From JAPOKJ01 sp031421635 (GTDB lineage Bacteria; Pseudomonadota; Gammaproteobacteria; Burkholderiales; Burkholderiaceae_E): DNA of 64,000 nt. Location of the stretch: contig JANOPA010000059.1 of the NCBI GenBank assembly GCA_031421635.1, positions 48,265 through 112,264 on the forward strand. The letters run 5' to 3'. The notes below the pieces were generated by a model. That model was given only the letters and a program-made list of their open reading frames with translations. It had not been told where the DNA came from and searched no databases. Position 1 is the stretch's first letter, and every line of letters begins with the position of its first letter. Position numbers and translations under genes: made by a program. Positions 38,350 through 45,983 of the stretch are shown here, in pieces.

Positions 38350-38913
38350 ATGTCAGCAACAAATCCGGTGGATTCAAGTCAACTCAACGCCTGGCTTGAG
38401 AATGAAAAAACCATTAAATCGCGTGTCCAGAGTGGATCGGACGCTGTGAAGATTGGTAAAGAGGAAGCGCTTAAACTCACCGGCATTGAGCTGCTTCAAG
38501 CCATGATTCGCGGTGAATTCCCGTTCACCGGCATCAGCAAAACCCTCGATTTCTATCTCGCCGAAATCGCCGATGGCCTAGCCACCTTCCAGGGTTCACC
38601 CGGCCCGGCCCACTTCAACCCTATGGGCGGTATTCATGGCGGTTGGTACGCCACCTTGCTCGATTCGGCCATGGGCTGTGCGGTCCATAGCAAGATGCCC
38701 GCAGGGCGTGGCTACACCACCGCTGAGTTAAGCGTGAACCTAGTGCGAGCGATATCTCCCAAAGTGACGCGCCTGCGAGCCGAAGGCAAGGTGATCCATT
38801 GTGGCCGCCAACTCGCGACCGCCGAAGGGCGATTGTTTGGGCCGGATGGCACTTTGTATGCCCATGGAACTACGACTTGCTTGGTGTTTGAGTATCCGGG
38901 CACTAAGACTTAA
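38350..38913 (+). CDS. PaaI-family hotdog thioesterase
   Basis: A 187-residue hotdog-fold acyl-CoA thioesterase. The signature MGGIHGGWYATLLDSAMGCAV lies near residue 100, followed by TTAELSVNLVRAI and a C-terminal ATAEGRLFGPDGTLYAHGTTTCLV. An N-terminal extension of about 60 residues precedes the domain. Likely substrates are aryl- or medium-chain acyl-CoA. It is divergent from the MarR gene, which may control it. Confidence 0.92.
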   Translation: MSATNPVDSSQLNAWLENEKTIKSRVQSGSDAVKIGKEEALKLTGIELLQAMIRGEFPFTGISKTLDFYLAEIADGLATFQGSPGPAHFNPMGGIHGGWYATLLDSAMGCAVHSKMPAGRGYTTAELSVNLVRAISPKVTRLRAEGKVIHCGRQLATAEGRLFGPDGTLYAHGTTTCLVFEYPGTKT

Positions 38914-38932
38914 GGGGTTTTCGGCGACTGCT

Positions 38933-39310
38933 TTAAATTAACTTCACCAGGTCACTGTAATGAACTAGTTGCTCGTCGCTTGTGAGTAGTTGCATCGGTT
39001 CGTAAATTGCTTGGGCTACGATTAAGCGATCAAATGGATCGCGATGTAAAAGCGGCAATTTTGCCAACACCTCCGTATGGGCGCCAACAATGCTCAGTTC
39101 GTTAAAACCGCTGTCCTGGGCGGCATTACGAAGCGCGGCGACGTCCGCATCCAGTTTGCCGATGCTGGATTTGATGGCGATTTCCCACCAAGATGCGATA
39201 CTCACAAAGACTTGGTTCTCATCGTCGAGTATCAACCGCTTTACGCTAGTCACTCTTTTTGACCCAGAAAGCGTCCAGAGCAAGATGTTGGTATCTAGCA
39301 GAATCCTCAA
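38933..39310 (-). CDS. vapC: PIN-domain toxin (VapC-like)
   Basis: A 125-residue RNase of the PIN fold. Acidic residues that bind metal are visible in LLDTNILLW (Asp6), ASWWEIAIKSSIGKL (Glu near 43) and RDPFDRLIVAQA (Asp). Translation seems to start at TTG 39310, five bases after the antitoxin stop, so the pair is coupled. VapC toxins cut tRNA or rRNA when freed from the antitoxin. Confidence 0.93.
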   Translation of the reverse strand: MRILLDTNILLWTLSGSKRVTSVKRLILDDENQVFVSIASWWEIAIKSSIGKLDADVAALRNAAQDSGFNELSIVGAHTEVLAKLPLLHRDPFDRLIVAQAIYEPMQLLTSDEQLVHYSDLVKLI

Positions 39311-39315
39311 CTCGT

Positions 39316-39549
39316 TCAGCTCTCGAAGCTGTCAATAACTTCGGCGGGAAGCGGTGCGTCGAAGTCTGCCGGCACTTTTAGTTTTCCGGCCAAGACACCG
39401 AATTTCTTTTTTCGCACTTCCTTAGCGGGCGGCCCGAGTTGAGCATCGGCCTTACCATAGGCGCCAATAAGAATGGTCTCTCCGGCTGCGGCACGTTTAA
39501 CTAGCTGAGATAACGTGGACTTCGCCTCATGCATTGAGATTACAGCCAT
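39316..39549 (-). CDS. Phd/YefM-family antitoxin partner of the PIN toxin
   Basis: A 77-residue protein. The N-terminal DNA-binding part MAVISMHEAKSTLSQLVKRAAAGETILIG is typical of the Phd/YefM fold; the C terminus (PADFDAPLPAEVIDSFES) should wrap the toxin. ATG 39549 is chosen because AAGGAG stands eight bases upstream. It is the first gene of the module and should repress its own promoter through the nearby palindrome. Confidence 0.93.
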   Translation of the reverse strand: MAVISMHEAKSTLSQLVKRAAAGETILIGAYGKADAQLGPPAKEVRKKKFGVLAGKLKVPADFDAPLPAEVIDSFES

Positions 39550-39569
39550 AATTTTTGCTCCTTGCATGA

Positions 39570-39604
39570 ATGTTAGCTAAGAACGGGCTAATCCGCAAGC
39601 GGAT
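39570..39604 (-). promoter_or_regulatory. Candidate promoter and operator of the PIN toxin-antitoxin module
   Basis: On the minus strand TTGCGG (39593-39598) and TAACAT (39570-39575) are 17 bases apart. The perfect palindrome ATCCGC-TT-GCGGAT (39591-39604) covers the -35 and could be the antitoxin operator. The -35 matches consensus at only three positions, so the promoter is tentative; the dyad itself is exact. Confidence 0.42.
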
Positions 39605-39633
39605 GTCAGTGATTGCCTTATTGGAGTCTTTCC

Positions 39634-39661
39634 TGCGGCATTAAATCCATTTAATGCCGCA
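39634..39661. repeat. Perfect 28-base palindrome
   Basis: TGCGGCATTAAAT and ATTTAATGCCGCA are exact reverse complements separated by only CC. The arms are 13 bp. There is no T-run, so it is not a classical terminator. It lies between the toxin-antitoxin module and the class C-like hydrolase gene, with no gene inside. Its role is unknown. Confidence 0.8.
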
Positions 39662-39687
39662 AACGGTTAAGAAGGCAAAGCCCGGCG

Positions 39688-39730
39688 ATTCATCAGAAAG
39701 TGATGGCTTATGCAAAACTTTCTGATGAAT
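39688..39730. repeat. Second long perfect inverted repeat (14-bp arms)
   Basis: ATTCATCAGAAAGT and ACTTTCTGATGAAT pair exactly over 14 bp around a 15-base loop. It begins 27 bases after the preceding palindrome and ends about 60 bases from the end of the serine hydrolase gene. The two repeats are unrelated in sequence. No coding function is visible. Confidence 0.8.
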
Positions 39731-39792
39731 TAATGGCTACTTGGTTCCTCGTATGCATCAACGAGGCATGCTATTCGATTGATATGTCGCCT

Positions 39793-41127
39793 TTAGTCCA
39801 CCAAAGCCTGCGCAACCAAATCCTTCATCGCCTTGCGATAGTAAGCCCGCAAAGGGCTAGGCGCCTGAGTCATATACACCGCGCAGATTTGCTCCTTGGG
39901 CTCGGCCCAGAAAAACGTTCCGGCATATCCCGCCCACATAAACTCACCCGCCGTGCCGTGGACACCGGCGAGACCATCCGACTGGCGCACCAGGAAGCCC
40001 AGCCCAAAGGTATAGCCTTGGGTGCCCAAGAGCAGCATGCCAGGGTTCACAACAGTACTGATTGCTGAGCCCAAGTGGTCGGAGGCCATCAGGCTGACCG
40101 TGGAGCGCGACAGAATTCTTGCGCCCTCCAGTTGCCCACCATTGAGCATGGCCTGGCAATAGCGCATGTAGTCGCCTGCCGTACTGACCCCGCCTGCCCC
40201 ACCGGAATCGTTACCAGGGGTTTTGCTGATGTCGATCAATTTGTTGTCGGCACCCGTGGCGGGGTCCTTGGGAAAGGCTTCGGCCACGCGATCCATTTTG
40301 TTACCGGCGACTGAGAAGCCGGAGTCTTGCATCTTGAGCGGGCCGAACATTCGTTCCTGCATGAAGTCGCCTAGGCGCTTGCCACTCACGGCTTCAATGA
40401 CACGGCCTTGCACGTCTACGGAAAGGCTGTACTCCCAATAGGTGCCGGGCTGCTGGGCAAGCGGGGCTTTGCCGAGGCCATCGGCCATCGCTGCGCCGCT
40501 GAGTTCGCGTGCATCGAAATCAAGCGTTGGTTTGAATACGCCGGCTTTGATGTAGGCGTCCCGCACCAGGGTGTTTTTGGTGAGTTCACCGTAGGCGATG
40601 CCGGAAGTGTGGCGCAGCAAATCTTGAATGGTGGGTTCGCGATTGGCGGCGACGAGTTTGTAGCTGATGCCATTAAATACCGGATCGAAAGTGGGTACGC
40701 TGACCATCGGCCCTTTGAATGAGGGCAGGAACTTCGATACCGGGTCGGTGAGTTGCACCTTGCCGTCTTCGACCAGCATCATGAGGGCAGTGGACACCAT
40801 GGGCTTGGTCATCGAATAGATTCTGAAGATTGAATCTTGCTTCATTGGGGCATTGGCGGCATTGTTTAAAGTGCCAAAGGCTTGCGAGTACACCAGCTTG
40901 CCTTTGCGCGCCACCATGATGACCGCGCCAGGGAGCTTTTTGTCGGCAACTTCTTGTTGAAAGACGGAGGTGAGCTTACCGAGGCGCTCGGTGGACATGC
41001 CCACCGACTCGGGACTGGCCTGCGGTAGGGGTTGAGCTTGAGTGGCCAGTGCTGCGAGGCAACCCGCCAGCACCAGTGTTGCACCTAAATACTTAGGGCT
41101 TTTGAACGACGCGTTTCTGTGTTTCAT
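39793..41127 (-). CDS. Serine hydrolase of the class C beta-lactamase/EstB family
   Basis: An exported enzyme of 444 residues with a signal peptide ending near ATQAQ. The nucleophile motif SxxK reads SMTK (in FRIYSMTKPMVS), the second motif is YSL in WEYSLSVDV rather than the canonical YxN, and HTSGIAYG is the usual loop. Such proteins are mostly esterases or peptidases and not true beta-lactamases. ATG 41127 has GGAG nine bases before it. Confidence 0.93.
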   Translation of the reverse strand: MKHRNASFKSPKYLGATLVLAGCLAALATQAQPLPQASPESVGMSTERLGKLTSVFQQEVADKKLPGAVIMVARKGKLVYSQAFGTLNNAANAPMKQDSIFRIYSMTKPMVSTALMMLVEDGKVQLTDPVSKFLPSFKGPMVSVPTFDPVFNGISYKLVAANREPTIQDLLRHTSGIAYGELTKNTLVRDAYIKAGVFKPTLDFDARELSGAAMADGLGKAPLAQQPGTYWEYSLSVDVQGRVIEAVSGKRLGDFMQERMFGPLKMQDSGFSVAGNKMDRVAEAFPKDPATGADNKLIDISKTPGNDSGGAGGVSTAGDYMRYCQAMLNGGQLEGARILSRSTVSLMASDHLGSAISTVVNPGMLLLGTQGYTFGLGFLVRQSDGLAGVHGTAGEFMWAGYAGTFFWAEPKEQICAVYMTQAPSPLRAYYRKAMKDLVAQALVD

Positions 41128-41244
41128 GTAACCAATCTCCTCGATGTTTGCTACAAACGGATAAGCTCGGGAAAAGGCTAGCACGGCCAGTTGCTTGGGC
41201 TTCGCTAGCTTTCCAGTTCTTGACTCTGGGATATTTGTGTCGCG

Positions 41245-43236
41245 CTACGTGCCCCAAGAGATCTGATGACGAATCACGAAGGGATCCAACAGGGCATGCA
41301 CTTGCTTTTCTGCGGCTTCGCGTGCCGCTGCACTCATTGCACCGGCAGTTGCACTGCTCAGGCTTGCCGCGCTTGAACCTGTCACACCTAAGCTAATTGT
41401 TGCCAAGGTGCCGTGCGTGCCATCAGCCCCAACGCTTACTGAACATTGAATTCCCTGGCTTGCCAACGGTGCCAGCGCTTCACTAAACACCTTCTTCGTC
41501 GCGTCCCAACGTAGTTGCGGCTTGAAGACCTTGCCGACGCCGGTGAGGGGAATCGCATCGACGAAGATCACCGCCACCGGGACGGCCGCGCGCTCCGGTG
41601 TCTTGCTGCGTAAGTATTCGTGCAGCTCTGCATTGGTGGACTTGGCTCCGGGCTTGAGTTGAACATAGGCGAGCGGAAGTTCACCGGCATAGGCGTCGGG
41701 TTGTCCGACGATAGCGGCAAGGGCGACATCGGGGTGTTGATAGAGGAGTTCTTCGATAGGCATGGGGTCGATGTTGTGGCCTCCGCGAATGATTAGATCT
41801 TTGGCGCGACCGGTGATCCACAAGTAGCCTTCGTCGTCCAGGCGGCCCAGGTCGCCGGAGTTGACCCAGCCGGGCTCGACGAAAGCCCCTTTGTTATGGA
41901 TATCGTTGAGATAGCCAGTAAAGACCCCAGGTCCCGCCATGGCGACGACACCGATCTCATTGGAAGCGCAGTCGCCTTGATATTGCCCCTCGCTACTGAT
42001 ACGAACCACGCGCACCTTGCTATAAGGTACGGCATGTCCAACGGTGCCAAGACGTATTGGGCGATCGATGTAGGAGATGGTGTGCACGCTGGCCGTTTCG
42101 GTCATACCGTAGACCTCGAGCACGGGTGCTTTGAAGCGTTCTCCAAGGGTGTGGGCGACTGCGACTGGAATACCCGAACCCCCACCGCTGATGACCTTGA
42201 TGCTGGATGTGTCTGCATCGCCGACGGGCACGTTGGCCGCCGCCGCGAGGATGGTGGGTACGCCCCCAAAGACAGCTGGCTTGAAGCGCTCGACCAACTT
42301 CCAGATATTGCGGATGGCCGAGGGATTGCGCCAGCCCGAGGCTGACAGGATGACCATGGAGCCGCCGCCTGCGAGCAGGGAAAGGGCCTGAGTGAGCGCG
42401 CCACCGACGTGATAGAGCGGCAGGCCGAAGAGCAGGGCACGACCCGGTTGCATGCCGAGCATGAGGTTGCAGACCCAGGCTTGGTACACCTGATTCTCGT
42501 GAGTGTGACGCACAAGCTTTGGCGTACCGGTGGTGCCACCAGTGTGGAAGTAGGCCGCGATATCGTCCGGAGCGATTTTTCGCTCGCTGGTGAGTTGCTC
42601 CGAGGGGCTGCTGTTGATGAGGCTGTCGAAATCGTAGATTTGTTGAGTGGCGCTACTGGTGGCGGTTTCTGAGGTGCGAACATGGCCGCTGCCCCCAGGA
42701 TTGACCTGAAGAATGATTTTGAGTTTGGGCAGGTGACCGCGAATTTTCTCGACCTTCTCCCAGATGTCAGAACCGGGTATAGGCCCCAACGCAACCAACA
42801 CTTTGGTATTGGCGGCTTCAAAAATCTCGGTGAGTTGATGGGCTTCGAGGAGCGAGTTCACCGGGTTGGCAATACCTGCTGCCTCGGCACCAAACAGGCC
42901 GTAGAAGCTCTGCGGCACCAGGGGAAGAAGGAAGCTCACGACATCGTTTGGGCCTATCCCAAAGGAGTCAAACATATTCGCGGCTTGCGTGACTCTCGCC
43001 AAGAACTGGCCATAACTCAGCACGATGGCGGGCTCACTGGGGTCGGCATTGGGGAGGAACTGAAGGGCCGGGGCATCCCGATTGTGCGCTGCTCCGATCT
43101 GGATCGCCTCGTAAGTGCTCTTGGCTGCGATGCGATCTCGAAAGGGCGTGGTTTCGAAGGTGGCGACTTCCGCCGCGGTGGCAAGAGAGGGACGTTGCTC
43201 GCCGACGAGGCGGTCGATGAGGATGCTGCGGGCCAT
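41245..43236 (-). CDS. AMP-forming acyl-CoA synthetase
   Basis: A 663-residue adenylate-forming ligase that activates a carboxylic acid to its CoA thioester. Motifs are the P-loop TGGTTGTPKLVRHTH, VYGMTETASVH, and the hinge GRAKDLIIRGGHNIDPMPIEE; the C-terminal lysine is probably in GVGKVFKP. The family often annotated as 'acyl-CoA synthetase' includes ligases for aromatic and alicyclic acids. It lies beside the 2-aminobenzoyl-CoA operon on the same strand, separated by a dinD remnant, so a link is possible but not shown. The last 60 residues form an Ala/Ser/Thr-rich extension. Confidence 0.92.
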   Translation of the reverse strand: MARSILIDRLVGEQRPSLATAAEVATFETTPFRDRIAAKSTYEAIQIGAAHNRDAPALQFLPNADPSEPAIVLSYGQFLARVTQAANMFDSFGIGPNDVVSFLLPLVPQSFYGLFGAEAAGIANPVNSLLEAHQLTEIFEAANTKVLVALGPIPGSDIWEKVEKIRGHLPKLKIILQVNPGGSGHVRTSETATSSATQQIYDFDSLINSSPSEQLTSERKIAPDDIAAYFHTGGTTGTPKLVRHTHENQVYQAWVCNLMLGMQPGRALLFGLPLYHVGGALTQALSLLAGGGSMVILSASGWRNPSAIRNIWKLVERFKPAVFGGVPTILAAAANVPVGDADTSSIKVISGGGSGIPVAVAHTLGERFKAPVLEVYGMTETASVHTISYIDRPIRLGTVGHAVPYSKVRVVRISSEGQYQGDCASNEIGVVAMAGPGVFTGYLNDIHNKGAFVEPGWVNSGDLGRLDDEGYLWITGRAKDLIIRGGHNIDPMPIEELLYQHPDVALAAIVGQPDAYAGELPLAYVQLKPGAKSTNAELHEYLRSKTPERAAVPVAVIFVDAIPLTGVGKVFKPQLRWDATKKVFSEALAPLASQGIQCSVSVGADGTHGTLATISLGVTGSSAASLSSATAGAMSAAAREAAEKQVHALLDPFVIRHQISWGT

Positions 43237-43401
43237 GGGTGTCTCCTTCTGGCGCTTGCGGTGGGCGCGGTTGTTTTTTGAAGTCTATATTGAATTGGGT
43301 ATTGCGGGTCGACTTTCGTTCTTCATTTGGAAAGGCTGCGTCAGTTCAGATACATTGGTGCATGATAGAAGTAGATATCTGACCATGATCGGCAGGCTAG
43401 T

Positions 43402-43708
43402 GAGGATTTCAAAGCACTCTCCGGTGCAGCGCAGGACGCAGGGGGACAATCGAAAATGTTCGGCGTTTTTCATGACGCAGGTTACAAAGGACTTTATGGA
43501 GGGTTGGGCGGTGCGGCGATCTATTCAAACGCATGAAGCAGTTGGACAGGAAGTCCGCAATGCTATTAAGAAAATTGGCGGAACCTTGCCCGAGAAAATT
43601 CCGCCTGCGGAGCATATTAAAAGCGTCGCAAAGCGGGTGAAAACCACGACCCCGAAGTTGAAGCTTGAGGATGAGGTAGCGGTCGACTTGCTAGGGGCGA
43701 GAAGCTAA
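43402..43708 (+). pseudogene. dinD: dinD remnant (DNA-damage-inducible protein D)
   Basis: Two adjacent frames match parts of DinD. From 43402 one frame reads EDFKALSGAAQDAGG then FHDAGYKGLYGGLGGAAIY and stops at 43534. A second frame from about 43526 reads THEAVGQEVRNAIKKIGGTLPEKIPPAEHIK and ends at 43708. In full-length DinD these motifs are separated by about 35-40 residues, so a piece is deleted and the frame is lost; the N-terminal half is also gone. The rest of the 545-base gap between the two ligase genes (43237-43401 and 43709-43781) shows nothing I recognise. Confidence 0.7.
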
Positions 43709-43781
43709 AGCTTAGAGGCCGATAGATGAATGATTTAGGTACTGCTCCGCAGCCAAATTGCTAGCTCATCCTTGAGCTGGC

Positions 43782-45974
43782 TCAGTCTGGAATAACCGCG
43801 GTAACCTCAATTTCCAAAAGTGCCCGATCCTCTACCAAGTCAACCACTTGCACCAAGGTCATGGCCGGATAGTTTCGGCCGATGAGGCGTTTGTATACCG
43901 CGCCGATTTCTTTGCCGCGCGCGAGATATTCCTTTTTGCTCTTCACATACCAGGTCATGCGCACCATGTGTTCGGGGCCAGCCTTGGAGCAGGCGAGGGT
44001 GTCCAAAATATTCTGAAGGGCCTGCTCGGTTTGTTTCACAAAGTCGTCAGATTCGAACTGGCCTTGGCCGCTCCAGCCGACCATGCCCGCGACGTAGATT
44101 TGCCTTCCTCGGGCCTCTACTCCATTGGCATAACCCTTGGGAGCAATCCAGCCTTCGGGCTGCAGTACTTTATGGGGATTGGCAGCGGGCGCTATGGAGG
44201 GTACCGACGAGGGTGGTGCCGAGGACAGCGTGGACGGAAGTGTGGCGGGTGTGGTTTGCGAGCTCATAGAGTCCCTTAATTTGAAGCGTTGTAACTTACC
44301 GGTTTCGGTGCGCGGCAAGGCTTTGCAAAAGCTGATGCGACGAGGGTATTTGAAGGGGGCGATGTTTTGTTTGACATGGTCTTGAAGTAGTTGAGTAAGT
44401 TCGGCTTCGGAGAAGCCAGGTGCATCCTTCAAGACGACAAAGGCATGCACAATCTGGCCGCGCTCCTCATCCGGCGTGCCGACTACGGCGCACTCGAGTA
44501 CGGCGGGATGCTCCATCAGAGACGCTTCGACTTCTGGCCCGGCGATGTTGTACCCTGCTGAGATGATCATGTCGTCGTTACGAGCCTGATAGTAAAAGTA
44601 GCCGTCTTCATCTTGCAAAAAGGTGTCGCCGGGCAAGTTCCATCCCGCTTTCACATAGTTGCTTTGACGCTCGTCGGCGAGATAGCGACATCCGGTTGGG
44701 CCGCGCACCGCGAGCTTGCCGACCTGGCCGAAGGGGAGGGCCTGCATGTTGTCATCCACGATGCGGGCTTCGTAGCCGGGCACAACCTTGCCGAGTGCTC
44801 CCCATTTGCCCGCAGCATGAAGTTCGTCGCCAGGGCTGGCGATGTAGATATGAATCATCTCGGTGCCGCCGATGCCATCGGTCATGGCAATACCGGTTTT
44901 TTCATACCAAAGTTTGCGCACCGGCAGGGGCAGAGCCTCGCCAGCGGAAATGCTGTGACGTAATGTTTTGAGGGAGTAGCGCTCGGCGAACCCGGCCATG
45001 TGACGATAGAAGGTCGGGGCGGTAAAGCATAGCGTGGCCTTAAAACGCTCGATGCCTTGCATGAGGCTTTCCGGCGTGTATTTCGGGTTGAGTACGGTCG
45101 CCGCACCATGGCGCAAGGCGAAGGTGAGTAATCCGCCCAAGCCGAAGGTGAAGGCGAGCGGCGGTGTGCCGATCACAATGTCCTGCTCGGTCATGCGGAG
45201 CACGGAATGTGGGAAAAGGTCCGACATGGCCAGCACATCGCGATGAAAATGCATGGTGCCCTTGGGTTGACCCGTGGTGCCACTGGTGAAGGCAATCAGG
45301 CAGGTATCGTCGCGATGGGTTGGGCAGGCCTTAAACGCCGGACTCGCATCGTGCATCGCCTGCTGAAGTGCGCCGAAGCTGAGCGCTGATTTCAGTGAGG
45401 GCGAGTAGTGTTCATGACCACGCTCAAGATTTTGCTCAAGCTCGGCCATTAAACTATCCTCGCACAGCGCGAAGCCCACCTGGGCTTTATCAATGATGGG
45501 CTTGAGTTCTTTGGCGCGCAGCATCGGCATGGTGGGTACAGCCACCAGGCCAGCCTTGATCACCGCTAACCAGGCGGCCGCCATTAGAGGGCCATTAAGG
45601 CCGCGAAGCAGCACTCGGTTGCCAGGAACAAGCCCAGCGTTTGTCAGGACATTCGCGATACGATTGACTTGATCTTCGAGCTCAGTGTAAGTCCAATGCA
45701 GGACCTTGGTTTCTTGCTTGAGTTTGTGCTCGGGTGCTTGCTCCGATTCCGAACTGGTCGCAGGCCCATCAAAATAAATAGCGACTCGATCAGCTTTATC
45801 CAGGGCTTGACCTTGATGATCATAAGCGCTTAGGAGCTCGTCCGCACAGTTGAGCGCCTCCGGATATTGCACTTCAGGCAGATTGAAGAGGAACACCGGC
45901 TGCAGCTCGGACTTGGGAAGATGCTCGGCGCAAAAACGATCAAGATGGGGCGATGCGTGAGGGGAGGCTTGCAT
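43782..45974 (-). CDS. 2-aminobenzoate-CoA ligase fused to a C-terminal RidA-fold domain
   Basis: A 730-residue fusion. Residues 1-569 form a benzoate-CoA-ligase-type adenylating enzyme: P-loop FTSGTTGQPKGTMHFHRDV, GGTEMIHIYIAS, hinge NDDMIISAGYNIAGPEVE and C-terminal lysine in RTETGKLQRFK. Residues 570-600 are a Ser/Pro/Thr linker. Residues 601-730 are a complete RidA/YjgF domain (QIYVAGMVGWSGQG; GRNYPAMTLVQV; LLEIEVTAVI). At Met705 canonical RidA enzymes have the catalytic Arg (PARS), so this domain belongs to the Arg-lacking subfamilies; the late Glu (EIE) is kept. An internal ATG (44267) with AAGGGA four bases before it could also yield the RidA part alone. It is the last gene of the anthranoyl-CoA operon, 9 bases after the acyl-CoA dehydrogenase gene. 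Confidence 0.93.
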   Translation of the reverse strand: MQASPHASPHLDRFCAEHLPKSELQPVFLFNLPEVQYPEALNCADELLSAYDHQGQALDKADRVAIYFDGPATSSESEQAPEHKLKQETKVLHWTYTELEDQVNRIANVLTNAGLVPGNRVLLRGLNGPLMAAAWLAVIKAGLVAVPTMPMLRAKELKPIIDKAQVGFALCEDSLMAELEQNLERGHEHYSPSLKSALSFGALQQAMHDASPAFKACPTHRDDTCLIAFTSGTTGQPKGTMHFHRDVLAMSDLFPHSVLRMTEQDIVIGTPPLAFTFGLGGLLTFALRHGAATVLNPKYTPESLMQGIERFKATLCFTAPTFYRHMAGFAERYSLKTLRHSISAGEALPLPVRKLWYEKTGIAMTDGIGGTEMIHIYIASPGDELHAAGKWGALGKVVPGYEARIVDDNMQALPFGQVGKLAVRGPTGCRYLADERQSNYVKAGWNLPGDTFLQDEDGYFYYQARNDDMIISAGYNIAGPEVEASLMEHPAVLECAVVGTPDEERGQIVHAFVVLKDAPGFSEAELTQLLQDHVKQNIAPFKYPRRISFCKALPRTETGKLQRFKLRDSMSSQTTPATLPSTLSSAPPSSVPSIAPAANPHKVLQPEGWIAPKGYANGVEARGRQIYVAGMVGWSGQGQFESDDFVKQTEQALQNILDTLACSKAGPEHMVRMTWYVKSKKEYLARGKEIGAVYKRLIGRNYPAMTLVQVVDLVEDRALLEIEVTAVIPD

Positions 45975-45983
45975 GGAAAAATC

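Noticed and set aside
43115..43400. Upstream part of the open frame ending at 43708
   Set aside because: It overlaps the acyl-CoA synthetase gene antisense and has no DinD similarity before about 43402.
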